A stretch of DNA of 64,000 bases from Hyphomicrobiales bacterium (lineage in GTDB: Bacteria > Pseudomonadota > Alphaproteobacteria > Rhizobiales > Rhizobiaceae), in assembly GCA_900468805.1 (NCBI GenBank), contig UEIF01000016.1:1-64000 (forward strand). Reading direction: 5' to 3'. The position numbers and the translations under genes were made by a program. The notes beneath the pieces were generated by a model, which was given only the letters and a program-made list of their open reading frames with translations, ran no database searches and was not told the DNA's origin. Shown piece by piece: positions 53,591-62,137 of the stretch (position 1 is the stretch's first letter; each line of letters starts with the position of its first letter).

Positions 53591-54547
53591 ATGAACGCGT
53601 TGAAAAAAATCCTTCTCGGCGAACAGGGTCTGGTGGTGATCTTCGCGATCGCCTTCGTGATCGTCTCGCTGACCGTGCCGAGCTTCCTGACTGAACGCAA
53701 CATGCTGGGTCTTTTACAGTCCGTGGTGACAATCGGCATCGTCGCCTGCACGATGATGTTCTGCCTCGCATCGCGCGACTTCGACCTTTCCGTCGGCTCG
53801 ACCGTTGCCTTCTCGGGCATGATCGCCGTCATGGTGTCGAATTCGACCGGCTCTATTCCCCTCGGGCTGCTCGCGGCTCTCGTCTGCGGCACCCTCGTCG
53901 GCGCCGTCAACGGCGTGGTCATCGCCCGCTTCCGCATCAACGCGCTGATCACCACGCTCGCGACGATGCAGATCGTCCGCGGCCTGGCGCTGATCGCCTC
54001 CGATGGCCGCGCCGTCGGCATCAATGATCCGGCCTTCTATCAGCTGGCGCTGTCGCGTTTTCTGACGGTGCCGACGCCGATCTGGATCATGCTGCTGCTC
54101 TTCATCGTCTTCGGCTTCGTGCTGAACCGCACCGTTTTCGGCAAGAATACGCTGGCAATCGGCGGCAATCCGGAGGCCTCGCGTCTTGCCGGCGTCAACG
54201 TCGTCACCATGCGCATCTGGATCTTCGCGCTGCAGGGGCTCGTCTGCGCCATCGCCGGCATTCTGCTTGCCTCGCGCATCACGTCGGGCCAGCCGAATGC
54301 GGCGACCGGCCTGGAGCTGTCCGTCATTTCGGCCTGCGTGCTCGGCGGCGTGTCGCTTGCCGGCGGGCGTGCTGCGATGACCGGCGTGATCGTTGGCGTG
54401 CTCATCATGGGCATCGCCGAAAACGTCATGAACCTGCTCAACATCCAGGCCTTCTATCAATATGTGGTGCGCGGTCTTATTCTTCTGATCGCCGTCCTGC
54501 TCGACAATATGCGCTCGTCGGCCGCCGGGCGCGGCAGTCGCGCGTGA
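53591..54547 (+). CDS. araH: L-arabinose ABC importer, permease
   Basis: 318 residues from ATG 53591 with AGGAACAG upstream; TTG 53588 is less likely. About ten helices, with CLASRDFDLSVGSTVAFSG and AIGGNPEASRLAGVNVVTM as the CUT2 permease signatures, and GGVSLAGGRAAMTGVIVG. It should form a homodimer with AraG. Confidence 0.87.
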   Translation: MNALKKILLGEQGLVVIFAIAFVIVSLTVPSFLTERNMLGLLQSVVTIGIVACTMMFCLASRDFDLSVGSTVAFSGMIAVMVSNSTGSIPLGLLAALVCGTLVGAVNGVVIARFRINALITTLATMQIVRGLALIASDGRAVGINDPAFYQLALSRFLTVPTPIWIMLLLFIVFGFVLNRTVFGKNTLAIGGNPEASRLAGVNVVTMRIWIFALQGLVCAIAGILLASRITSGQPNAATGLELSVISACVLGGVSLAGGRAAMTGVIVGVLIMGIAENVMNLLNIQAFYQYVVRGLILLIAVLLDNMRSSAAGRGSRA

Positions 54548-54652
54548 CGATCAGTTTTCTTGGGAGAAGCTCGCTGAGCCCGCGGTTGTCCATTGATGAG
54601 AAAGCATGGCGCTGCTCATGGTGACAGCAAGGCCAGTGGAACGGGAGACGTT

Positions 54653-55426
54653 ATGAGCACTCGATCGGGACTTCTGCGAATAGGAAGCGCGGTGGCGAAG
54701 CCCGAACAGGGGCGGCGCACTGTGCGCGAGGAGCTGTTGAAGAAGCTCATCGGACAGATCGTGTCCGGCGACATTGCCGAAGGCTCGCTGCTTCCGAACG
54801 AGGCCGAGCTTTCGGAAGTCTATGGTGTCAGCCGCACCAGTCTTCGGGAGGCCATGCAATATCTGTCGGCGCTCGGGATGATCCGCTCCCGCACGCGCGC
54901 CGGCACCAGTGTGCTGCCGCGTGAGAACTGGAATTATCTCGATCCGATGGTTCTCGATGCGACGCTCGAATTCAGCGACGACCGCGGTTTCTACGATTCG
55001 CTCCTCGATGCCCGCCAGCTCCTGGAGCCAGCCGCTGCCGCGCAAGCGGCCGCCAATGCTACGGCAAAGCAGCTTGCGCAGATCGCCGAAGCCTTCGAGG
55101 ACATGGTGGCGGCGAATGCCCGCGACAACGAAGCCTGGAGCCAGGCGGATCTCGAATTCCACACCGCCATCATCAATGCCAGCGGCAACTGGGTGTTCCG
55201 CCAGTTCGCCACCGCCATCCGCGCCGCCCTGCTCGCAAGCTTTCGCCTGACCAACCGGGCAAGCCAGAGCCACGACTATGCGATCGCCCGGCATCAGGAT
55301 GTACTCGACGCCATCCGCATGCGCCGCCCCGACGCGGCGCGCTTTGCGATGGAGCAGCTGATCGGCACGGCCCGGATGGAATTAAGTGATGCTCTGCGTG
55401 TCGGCAAGCCGGGAAAGCAGGAGTGA
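54653..55426 (+). CDS. GntR/FCD-family regulator
   Basis: 257 residues from ATG 54653 (GGGAGACGTT upstream). Winged helix: LLKKLIGQIVSGDIAEGSLLPNEAELSEVYGVSRTSLREAMQYL. FCD domain with DLEFHTAIINASGN and ARHQDVLDAI histidines. It follows araH by 105 bases on the same strand, so it is a likely regulator of the arabinose genes, perhaps at the inverted repeat near 50930. Confidence 0.82.
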   Translation: MSTRSGLLRIGSAVAKPEQGRRTVREELLKKLIGQIVSGDIAEGSLLPNEAELSEVYGVSRTSLREAMQYLSALGMIRSRTRAGTSVLPRENWNYLDPMVLDATLEFSDDRGFYDSLLDARQLLEPAAAAQAAANATAKQLAQIAEAFEDMVAANARDNEAWSQADLEFHTAIINASGNWVFRQFATAIRAALLASFRLTNRASQSHDYAIARHQDVLDAIRMRRPDAARFAMEQLIGTARMELSDALRVGKPGKQE

Positions 55427-55541
55427 GGCGTGATTGTCTCGCGCAAGCATCAACACTCAATATTCCACCTGCCGACAGAAAGTATATTCAGTTTGAAGTC
55501 CTTTTGCGGATTCGCTAGTAACGAGATGTAGACTCGGCTGC

Positions 55542-56264
55542 TTGAAGGACAATGGACGCGTGGACGAGAGCGAAAAACTGCAGACGCATCGGCGCGGCTC
55601 TGGCGTATCGACGGTCTACGAGACGCTTAGAAACGAGATCATCGAGCTGAAGCTGCCGCCGGGCAGCCCGATCGATGAGCAACAATTGTCCGATCGGTTT
55701 GCGTTGTCGCGGACGCCGATCCGCGAAGCGCTCGTACGGCTCGCCGCCGAAGGGCTGATTACGACGCTTACCAACCGGGCGACGATCGTCTCGAACATCG
55801 ATTTTCTCGGCCTGCCCGAATTTTTCGATGCGTTGACGCTGATGTATCGCGTCACGACGCGGCTTGCGGCTGCCAATCATGCTGAAGGCGATATCGCCGC
55901 CATCCGCGTTCGGCAGAAAGCCTTCGAGGTTGCCGTCACCAACCGCGATGTGCTCGGCATGATTTCGACCAACCGAGATTTTCATATCGCGATCGCCCAG
56001 GCCGGCCAGAACCGCTATTACGTCGAACTTTTCACCCGCCTTCTGGATGAAGGCCGCCGCATTCTGAGGCTGTACTATTCTTCCTTCAACGATGTGCTGC
56101 CACGGCAATATGTCGGCGAGCATGAAGAGATGATCCAGGCGATTATCAATCGTGACGTGGCACTCGCTGATAGCCTGGCATCTGCCCACGCTGATCAGAT
56201 CGTCGGCCAAATCCGCTCCTACATTACCGCCGACTCCCGCCAGAACGCCAGGTTGGCGCTCTAG
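55542..56264 (+). CDS. GntR/FCD-family regulator (HypR-like context)
   Basis: 240 residues from TTG 55542, or GTG 55560. Winged helix: VYETLRNEIIELKLPPGSPIDEQQLSDRFALSRTPIREALVRLAAEGL. FCD domain with NRDFHIAIAQAGQN and VGEHEEMI. It precedes the DHDPS-family gene in the same direction, the arrangement seen for regulators of hydroxyproline use. The effector is unknown. Confidence 0.78.
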   Translation: MKDNGRVDESEKLQTHRRGSGVSTVYETLRNEIIELKLPPGSPIDEQQLSDRFALSRTPIREALVRLAAEGLITTLTNRATIVSNIDFLGLPEFFDALTLMYRVTTRLAAANHAEGDIAAIRVRQKAFEVAVTNRDVLGMISTNRDFHIAIAQAGQNRYYVELFTRLLDEGRRILRLYYSSFNDVLPRQYVGEHEEMIQAIINRDVALADSLASAHADQIVGQIRSYITADSRQNARLAL

Positions 56265-56422
56265 CAGCCTCATACAGGCTCGCACTATCGCAGCGGTGCA
56301 TTGCGTGGCTTCGAAGGAAAGCTGTCGTCTGTATTTTTCTTGTCGACAAGAAGTCGGCAGGATGGTAAATGCCTCATCAACCCTGCCGTTCGGGGATTTT
56401 TCCAATTAAAGAGAGATTGGCG

Positions 56423-57364
56423 ATGACTGGTTCCGTATTCCAAGGCTGCATCCCGGCGCTCATGACGCCGTGCAAGGATGATCGTACCCCTGACTTCGAC
56501 GCGCTTGCCCGTAAAGGCAAGGAGCTGATCGACCTCGGCATGTCCGCCGTCGTCTATTGCGGTTCGATGGGCGACTGGCCGCTTTTGACGGACGAGCAGC
56601 GCCAGGAGGGCGTCAAGCGCCTCGTCGAAGCGGGCGTTCCCGTCATCGTCGGCACCGGCGCCGTCAACACAAAGTCGGCCGTTGCCCATGCCGCCCATGC
56701 TGCTGCCGTCGGCGCCAAGGGCCTGATGGTCATCCCACGCGTCCTGTCGCGCGGCTCGTCGGCTTCGGCCCAGCGGGATCATTTCTCGGCGATCCTCGAA
56801 GCTGCAAGGGATCTCCCGGCTGTCATCTACAACAGCCCCTATTATGGCTTTGCGACCCGCGCTGACCTGTTCTTCGATCTGCGTTCGCGCTTTGCCAACC
56901 TCGTCGGCTTCAAGGAATTCGGCGGTAAGAACGATATGACCTACGCTGCTGAAAACATCACGTCGGGCGATGATGCGCTGACGCTGATGGTTGGAGTCGA
57001 TACCGGTGTCTATCATGGCTTCGTCAATTGCGGTGCAGGCGGTGCCATCACCGGCATCGGCAATGCGCTGCCGAAGGAAGTCCTGCATCTCGTCTCGCTC
57101 TGCGAAAAGGCCGCCAAGGGTGATGCGGCTGCCCGCGGCGCCGCACGCGAACTCGAAGAAGCGCTGACGGTTCTGTCGACCTATGACGAAGGTCCGGACC
57201 TCGTTTTGCACTACAAGTATCTGATGGTGCTGAACGGCGAGAAGGAATACTCGCTGCATTTCAACGAGACCGACAAGCTCAGCGGTTCGCAGCGCCGCCA
57301 CCTCGAAAACCAGTACCGCCTGTTCAGGACCTGGTATGCCGCGCGTTATCCGAACGCTGCCTAA
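56423..57364 (+). CDS. DHDPS-family deaminase/dehydratase, probably pyrroline-4-hydroxy-2-carboxylate deaminase
   Basis: 313 residues of the dihydrodipicolinate-synthase TIM-barrel family. The Schiff-base lysine is Lys164 (VGFKEFGG) and the Tyr pair is in YNSPYYGF (140-141). The usual GTTGE loop is replaced by GSMGDWPLL (48-55), which I associate with the deaminase of the trans-4-hydroxy-L-proline pathway. That reaction gives 2-oxoglutarate semialdehyde. An L-2-keto-3-deoxyarabonate dehydratase, which makes the same product in arabinose oxidation, is the main alternative and would fit the araFGH genes next door. GAGAGATTGG ribosome site. Confidence 0.65.
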   Translation: MTGSVFQGCIPALMTPCKDDRTPDFDALARKGKELIDLGMSAVVYCGSMGDWPLLTDEQRQEGVKRLVEAGVPVIVGTGAVNTKSAVAHAAHAAAVGAKGLMVIPRVLSRGSSASAQRDHFSAILEAARDLPAVIYNSPYYGFATRADLFFDLRSRFANLVGFKEFGGKNDMTYAAENITSGDDALTLMVGVDTGVYHGFVNCGAGGAITGIGNALPKEVLHLVSLCEKAAKGDAAARGAARELEEALTVLSTYDEGPDLVLHYKYLMVLNGEKEYSLHFNETDKLSGSQRRHLENQYRLFRTWYAARYPNAA

Positions 57365-57382
57365 GGTTCTCCATGACCTTTA

Positions 57383-57406
57383 GGCCTCGCAGCTTGCTGC
57401 GAGGCC
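57383..57406 (+). terminator. Hairpin terminator-like structure after the DHDPS-family gene
   Basis: GGCCTCGCAG-CTTG-CTGCGAGGCC is a perfect 10-bp stem with a 4-base loop, 19 bases after the stop. No T-run follows, so termination may need Rho or be weak. Confidence 0.6.
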
Positions 57407-57592
57407 GCTCAGAACAGGCCTAAATACTGGCGCGATCTTTCAAGTTCGCTTTGCCCGCTTCAAGCCTTTGTTTTCCGCGTGTCGTTATCGCAAATCCGCT
57501 GCACATTTTGCGCGACTGACTTTCGCCTCGTCAGGTCAGTCAGCGCTGAGCCGAAGCCAGGCGGATCGCCGTCTGTTCGGCTGTTTGACGCG

Positions 57593-57946
57593 TCAGTTCG
57601 CTCCATCGGCGACGGCCAGGGAGTGGATCAGCATCGTCAGGTTGCGCCGGATCGTCTCATCGGAAATGCGCCCGATTTTCTTGGCAAGATAGCCTGCCTC
57701 GTCCTCGGCACCAGCCTCCGCCGCAGTTTCGACGCCATTGACGAACCAACTGGCATCCACCTTCATGAAGCTGCACAACCGAAGCATGACGGCGACGGAG
57801 AGGCGGTTTGTGCCATTCTCGTATTTCTGAATCTGCTGAAACGCGACGCCGATATGCGCGGCCAGTTCGCTTTGGGTGACGCCGCGCGCGGCGCGCACGG
57901 AGCGTAGTCTTTGGCCGATTGCCAAATTCAGTTCCTGATCTTTCAT
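57593..57946 (-). CDS. XRE-family helix-turn-helix regulator
   Basis: 117 residues from ATG 57946. The N-terminal Cro/CI-type HTH covers about 8-62 (IGQRLRSVRAARGVTQSELAAHIGVAFQQIQKYENGTNRLSVAVMLRL). A C-terminal tail of Ala/Glu-rich helices follows, ending with RRNLTMLIHSLA. No peptidase or sensory domain. This rhizobial type has no assigned target. A palindrome (57978-57991) lies just upstream and is a good autoregulatory site. Confidence 0.83.
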   Translation of the reverse strand: MKDQELNLAIGQRLRSVRAARGVTQSELAAHIGVAFQQIQKYENGTNRLSVAVMLRLCSFMKVDASWFVNGVETAAEAGAEDEAGYLAKKIGRISDETIRRNLTMLIHSLAVADGAN

Positions 57947-57977
57947 GCCTATCCTTAAGAATACTTCCGTAAATGCA

Positions 57978-57991
57978 AACTCTTGGGAGTT
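57978..57991. promoter_or_regulatory. AACTC-TTGG-GAGTT palindrome upstream of the XRE gene
   Basis: Perfect 5-bp arms with a 4-base spacer, 32 bases before the XRE start codon. The left ten bases (AACTCTTGGG) recur at 60328-60337 before the small gene at 60452. Binding by the XRE protein is inferred from position. Confidence 0.45.
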
Positions 57992-57995
57992 GTCT

Positions 57996-58196
57996 TTACA
58001 TGATCGGCTTTTGAGATCCACCTCTATCGGTCAATAGCGTCAGTTGTTCTTTGAGCTGTCGCTGTTCTGTCTCCGACAGACGAGCGATTTCATTTTCAAC
58101 GAAGCTGGTAATGGCCCGCGGGTCGTCGCCAAACCGGCGCGCCCCTTCGGCGCAGAGAGCGATGATGGTTGCCATCGGATTGGCAGGGCCCGTCAT
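57996..58196 (-). CDS. Small hypothetical protein
   Basis: 66 residues from ATG 58196 with AGGGGGGA upstream. Mostly helical: ATIIALCAEGARRFGDDPRAITSFVENEIARLSETEQRQLKEQLTLL. No known family recognised. It lies between the XRE gene and the divergent GNAT-like gene. The good ribosome site and protein-like composition support it. Confidence 0.55.
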   Translation of the reverse strand: MTGPANPMATIIALCAEGARRFGDDPRAITSFVENEIARLSETEQRQLKEQLTLLTDRGGSQKPIM

Positions 58197-58282
58197 TTTT
58201 GAAATCCCCCCTGAAATCTTCGTCCTTCGCTTCGCAGACGTTCTGGAGTTGAAGTGGGTTGCACACACAACGAGGCCGACCG

Positions 58283-58834
58283 ATGGTGAACAAATATCCC
58301 AATCTTCGATGCCAAGTGGCAACGACCCCGGACCATGTCCGGGATGCGATGATCCTCAGAAGCATCTGCTTTGTCCATGAGCACGGTATCTCGCCCTCCT
58401 TCATCTTCGATGGCAATGATCACCAGGCCACGCATTTCGTCTTTTATGATGGCGAAGAGCCGGTTGGTTCTCTTCGCATCCGCTGGTTTGCCGACTTTGC
58501 CAAGTATGAACGAACCTGCTTCCGCGAAAAGTACCGACACCCTTTTACGGTTAAGCGTTGCATTCAGATGACTTTCGATCACGTGGCGCGCAAGGGCTAC
58601 ACGAAGGTTCTGACCCAGGCCGAGCAACGCCTCGCGCGCTTGTGGACCATTTTGTTCGACCTGGAGATCGTCGACAGCCCTCCCATGGAGATCGCCGGCC
58701 ATCCGGAGCCTTATCTGACCGTGGTCGGCACGATCCCCGCCTCGTCTGACCCGATTACCATGGAAAGCAGCAGTGCATTGCTGTTGCGCATCGAAGGTCA
58801 GTGGGACGCGCCGAGTTCGTTTGAGACGGCATGA
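58283..58834 (+). CDS. GNAT-like acyltransferase-fold protein
   Basis: 183 residues from ATG 58283; the frame can extend to 58259. The pattern LRSICFVHEHGI...FDGNDHQATHFVFYDGEEPVGSLRIRW matches the first strands of N-acetyltransferases (vF..E.g...D..D..A.H...... G..R). The acetyl-CoA loop (Q/RxxGxG/A) is not obvious, so catalysis is uncertain. A LuxI-type synthase was considered and rejected. Coupled to the next small gene by an ATGA overlap. Confidence 0.55.
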   Translation: MVNKYPNLRCQVATTPDHVRDAMILRSICFVHEHGISPSFIFDGNDHQATHFVFYDGEEPVGSLRIRWFADFAKYERTCFREKYRHPFTVKRCIQMTFDHVARKGYTKVLTQAEQRLARLWTILFDLEIVDSPPMEIAGHPEPYLTVVGTIPASSDPITMESSSALLLRIEGQWDAPSSFETA

Positions 58835-59058
58835 TCATGACAGGTTTGAGGAATAAGGGTGACAGCTCCGTAACGGGGGCGCTGCAGGAGGAAATCCTGA
58901 CCCGCACGAAACTGCACACCGAAATGGTGCGTCGTCTCGTCAATGATCCGACGGTCCAGCCGATCGAGCTCGCCGGCTTCCTCGAGGATGTCGCGAATGC
59001 CTATCTTTCTATCTCGGAAGAACTCAGCCAAATTGTGAAGGCGGCGGAGGGGCGATAG
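58831..59058 (+). CDS. Small helical hypothetical protein
   Basis: 75 residues. The start overlaps the GNAT-like gene stop by four bases, which argues for co-translation. It is predicted helical, with an acidic and Leu-rich C-terminus (LAGFLEDVANAYLSISEELSQIVKAAE). No family recognised. Its 3' end overlaps the convergent LysR gene by 35 bases. Confidence 0.55.
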   Translation: MIMTGLRNKGDSSVTGALQEEILTRTKLHTEMVRRLVNDPTVQPIELAGFLEDVANAYLSISEELSQIVKAAEGR

Positions 59059-60082
59059 TTTCAAGCATCTTGCGCAGGCTTTCTTCCTGCTCGTGCCGCC
59101 CCGACGGGAAGGTCAATCCCGCACCGAATGACGGGTTGGTCCTGAAAATATCGACGATCCAGTCATAGACGGCGGCAACCGGTCTCGATTGCCGGCGATT
59201 GGCAACAGAAATCAGATAGATCGGCAGGGCGACATGAACCCCAAGCTCAAGCGGCACCAGCTCGGGATCGGCCAGGACATAGTTGCCGAGCAGCCCGACG
59301 CCGGCGCCGTTACGAACGAGGGCGTAGTAGGCGAGCGAGTTCTCGCAGTTGTGGGTCTGGTGGCCGGCTTCGACAAGGCCGCGCCAGCCGTCCCAGATTT
59401 CGCGTTCGGAGGCATAGTAGTTGCACTGCACATAGACATGCTGGGAAACGAATTGCCGCTGCGGAACGCCGGATTTCTTCAGATAGTCACGGCTGGCAAC
59501 CGGAATGAGATGAAGAGTGCCGATCTCGACGCAATCGACATCTGCTCTTGAGATCGGAGACAGCGAGATCATCAGGTCGGCCTGGTTCTTCTCGAAATTG
59601 ACGAGCGACACCTGTTCCCGGATGTCGAGATTGAGGCGCGGATAGCTGTCGTTCAGCCGGGGCACCGCAGGAGCGACGATGGCGACGGCAAGTCCGGAGG
59701 TCACGCTAACGGCGACCCGCCCGGTGACGGCGTCCATCTCATCCTTCAGGTCGTTGGAAAGGGCAAACAGCTGGAAATCGAGCTCTGCGACCTGGATGGC
59801 GAGCTTGCGGCCGGTTTCCGTGAGTGTGACGCCGGAAAAGGTCGAGATAACGAGTTGCGAGCCGATCTGGTCCTGGAGTCGCTTCACATCGCGGCTGACG
59901 GTCGGCGCACTGGTGCCGAGCAGTTCCGCGGCCTGAGCAAAGGAGGGGCTTTTGGCGACCGCCAGAAAGGTTCTGAGCTCGCGCCAGATCGGCTGCGAAA
60001 GCAGGCCCCTGATCTCAAGTGGGGATTTATCCAGATCGGCGCGTTCGCTGCCGAACGGAAGAGGAGGGAAGGGTTTGTTCAC
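59024..60082 (-). CDS. LysR-family transcriptional regulator
   Basis: 352 residues with a 30-residue N-terminal extension before the winged helix (LRTFLAVAKSPSFAQAAELLGTSAPTVSRDVKRLQDQIGSQLV). The effector domain is of usual length (GRVAVSVTSGLAVAIVAPAVPRLN to the C-terminus), plus a C-terminal extension of about 40 residues. Monocistronic, with no divergent target gene directly upstream. Confidence 0.85.
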   Translation of the reverse strand: MNKPFPPLPFGSERADLDKSPLEIRGLLSQPIWRELRTFLAVAKSPSFAQAAELLGTSAPTVSRDVKRLQDQIGSQLVISTFSGVTLTETGRKLAIQVAELDFQLFALSNDLKDEMDAVTGRVAVSVTSGLAVAIVAPAVPRLNDSYPRLNLDIREQVSLVNFEKNQADLMISLSPISRADVDCVEIGTLHLIPVASRDYLKKSGVPQRQFVSQHVYVQCNYYASEREIWDGWRGLVEAGHQTHNCENSLAYYALVRNGAGVGLLGNYVLADPELVPLELGVHVALPIYLISVANRRQSRPVAAVYDWIVDIFRTNPSFGAGLTFPSGRHEQEESLRKMLETIAPPPPSQFG

Positions 60083-60451
60083 GACCGCCTCGCGTATTAG
60101 TGGAGGCGCAACAATATACTTGATCGGGGATTACGGGCAATTGCTGAAGAATGGCAGCTTATCGGCGCTGAGAAGTCGCAGTTTAACGATCGCAAACGCC
60201 GATTTTGATCACAGAATAGTCTGCAATACTACCGCAGAGGTGTTCCGTCCCGCCTCAAGAGATCAATTAAGTTAAGGAAATGGCAGAAATTTTTAGGTCT
60301 AAATCCATGCAATTGAGTTATTTACGCAACTCTTGGGGTGTGTTAGCGTTTTGGCTCGGGCGAGATCCGATTCAATATTCCGTTTCGGGCGCGATGCAGG
60401 CGGGCCTGCTCGATCTCGAACCTTTGCCAAGCTTGGAGGCAAATTAAGGCG
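60083..60451. other. Intergenic region with an XRE-site-like motif
   Basis: About 370 AT-richer bases without a supported gene. It holds AACTCTTGGG at 60328-60337, shared with the palindrome at 57978. It probably contains the promoters for the LysR gene and the small gene at 60452. Confidence 0.4.
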
Positions 60452-60718
60452 ATGGCCGACGCGATTCCTGATGTGATTGACAGCAATGAGCCAGTGGGAT
60501 TCCTGCGGCTCTTCCGCCTCATTTCAGCAGCAAGAGACAGTGCTTCATCATTGCAGCTCATGGATCTCGCGCGCCTGATGGATATGGCGCTGATGCAGAC
60601 GGCGCTCGACTGGGACGGGCTTGATGCCGAAAACCTGAATGAGCGCGCCTTCCTGGATCTCATCCGCGAAAAGCAGCAAATCGCCCACCAGACGCATATC
60701 CATGCCGTTTCAAATTGA
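60452..60718 (+). CDS. Small acidic helical hypothetical protein
   Basis: 88 residues. Predicted all-helical and acidic (GFLRLFRLISAARDSASSLQLMDLARLMDMALMQTALDW). GGAGG lies 13 bases and AAGG 3 bases before the ATG. No family recognised. The upstream motif shared with the XRE gene suggests common control. Confidence 0.55.
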   Translation: MADAIPDVIDSNEPVGFLRLFRLISAARDSASSLQLMDLARLMDMALMQTALDWDGLDAENLNERAFLDLIREKQQIAHQTHIHAVSN

Positions 60719-61263
60719 GATGGGCATGGCGAACCGAAATGGAAGGTCTGATGTGCACCCGATGATCCATCCCTAGGTTATTCCGAGGACTCGTCGGTCG
60801 AAAAGCGGCGTAGTCAATCGGTTTTTTGGCGAGGGGACGGGGATAGACCTTCGCTGCTTAGCCATCGATTTTTCGGACCATTTGATGGCGTTTACGGATA
60901 AGGATGGGTGAGGAAAGGGCCATTTGCATGCGTGTTTTATGAATGAATGCGAGTCCGCGGAGCGCAATTGATGGCCCTACAGGGGCTCTGGTTATCCCAA
61001 GCGCCGAATGCTCGCCAGCGCCCTTCTGAGGCGCAAATGCTGGAAAATAAGGCTTCGCGTAGCAAGGTATCTACCAATCATCGCCTCGACGGATAAAATT
61101 GGGACGACATCCGCGGTCAGCGCGTCCGGAGCCTGCTCGCCACGAGGGATCGGCAAAGGTGATCAGCTACAAACTGTCCATCGAATTCGGGCGAAACGCG
61201 CCCAAAACGGCCGGAATGTGGGAAATCCGCTGAATTGGGGCGGCCGACATCCACCTTTTACCG
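60719..61263. other. Intergenic region without a recognised gene
   Basis: About 545 bases. The short frames lack ribosome sites and recognisable patterns. The stretch leads into the first copy of the dispersed repeat. Confidence 0.4.
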
Positions 61264-61295
61264 CCCTCAAATCGATCACTATCGATACTTGATCC
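61264..61295 (+). repeat. Dispersed repeat, copy A
   Basis: Core ATCACTATCGATACTTGA at 61275-61292, flanked by CCCTCAAATCG. It matches copy C in the core and most of the flank. It lies about 195 bases before the ParD/RelB-type antitoxin gene. Confidence 0.6.
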
Positions 61296-61488
61296 CTACC
61301 AGGATCTGCCCGTGAAGGGCGACGTCGAATGCTGGGTCTAGGGAAACGAAGGCACAATGTTCGAGACCACTCGCAGAGAGGCAACTGCCGCAGCTCTGAA
61401 TGTTTCGAGTGCCTTCTCTCACGAGCAGAACCTCGACGAACCACCTCGGTTCACTAACAATCATTATGAACCAAGGAAGATAGGTGCC

Positions 61489-61731
61489 ATGACTGCTGCA
61501 TTTACCATGCGGGTTTCGGACGAAACTGCGAGCAAGCTTAATCAGATCGCGGAAAAGCTCGATCGTTCCCGTGCCTATATGGCTGCCGAGGCCATTGAGG
61601 CTTTTGTCGAGCTGCAGGAGTGGCAGTTGGCCGAGATCGAGGCTGGCTTCGCCGAGGACGATCGCGGCGAATTTGCCAGCGCCCAAGACGTGGCGAAGAT
61701 TGTTGGCAAGTACGTCAAGGCTGCTCGTTGA
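61489..61731 (+). CDS. Ribbon-helix-helix antitoxin (ParD/RelB type)
   Basis: 80 residues from ATG 61489 (AAGGAAGATAGG upstream). N-terminal ribbon-helix-helix: AAFTMRVSDETASKLNQIAEKLDRSRAYMAAEAIEAFVE. The C-terminal tail (IEAGFAEDDRGEFASAQDVAKIV) is of the kind that wraps a RelE/ParE toxin. The toxin gene three bases downstream is broken, so this antitoxin has lost its cognate partner here. The frame can extend upstream to 61357, but that part is not protein-like. Confidence 0.8.
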   Translation: MTAAFTMRVSDETASKLNQIAEKLDRSRAYMAAEAIEAFVELQEWQLAEIEAGFAEDDRGEFASAQDVAKIVGKYVKAAR

Positions 61732-61733
61732 TC

Positions 61734-62019
61734 ATGACCGGGAAACATATTCGCTGGACGCTTCGTGCGGCTGCTTGATGAGATCGGCGCTTATATCGAG
61801 AAGGACAATCCCGATTCTACAGTGCGGGTGATTGCCAGGATCGTGACGGCTGTGGACATGCTTGGCGAATTGCCCGCCTTTGGGCGGCCGGGACGCATAA
61901 AGGGTACCCATGAGGTGGTGCTGGCTGTTATCCCTTAGATCATCCCGTATCGGGTCAGCCAGGACATTGAAATTATCACCGTCAAGCACGCCCGCCAACG
62001 GTGTCCGCCGATACTCTAG
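61734..62019 (+). pseudogene. ParE/RelE-family toxin with frameshift and amber stop
   Basis: It begins MTGKHIRWTLRA. After a frameshift near 61770 it continues RLLDEIGAYIEKDNPDSTVRVIARIVTAVDMLGELPAFGRPGR, a clear ParE pattern. The TAG at 61936-61938 replaces the Tyr of IPYIIPYRV. The remainder is EIITVKHARQ to the stop at 62017-62019. Two independent lesions show it is dead. Confidence 0.78.
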
Positions 62020-62087
62020 TCTAAGATCTACGCACCGCGCAGACCCACCCACCGAGCGCGAATTTGCCGTTCTACGCCACGAAATCC

Positions 62088-62137
62088 ATCACTACCGATA
62101 CCTGTCCGCATCAGCCTCAAAGCCGACAACGGCTCAT
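62088..62137 (+). repeat. Dispersed repeat, copy B
   Basis: ATCACTACCGATACCTG, then CCGCATCA, then AGCCGACAACGGCT (which can form a 5-bp stem). It fills the space between the convergent parE remnant and vapC, and ends at the vapC stop. Confidence 0.6.

Noticed and set aside
58283..58834. LuxI-type acyl-homoserine-lactone synthase
   Set aside because: The N-terminal pattern superficially fits, but the conserved Arg/Phe/Trp and Glu positions of LuxI are not met. The GNAT-like reading fits better and no LuxR partner is adjacent.
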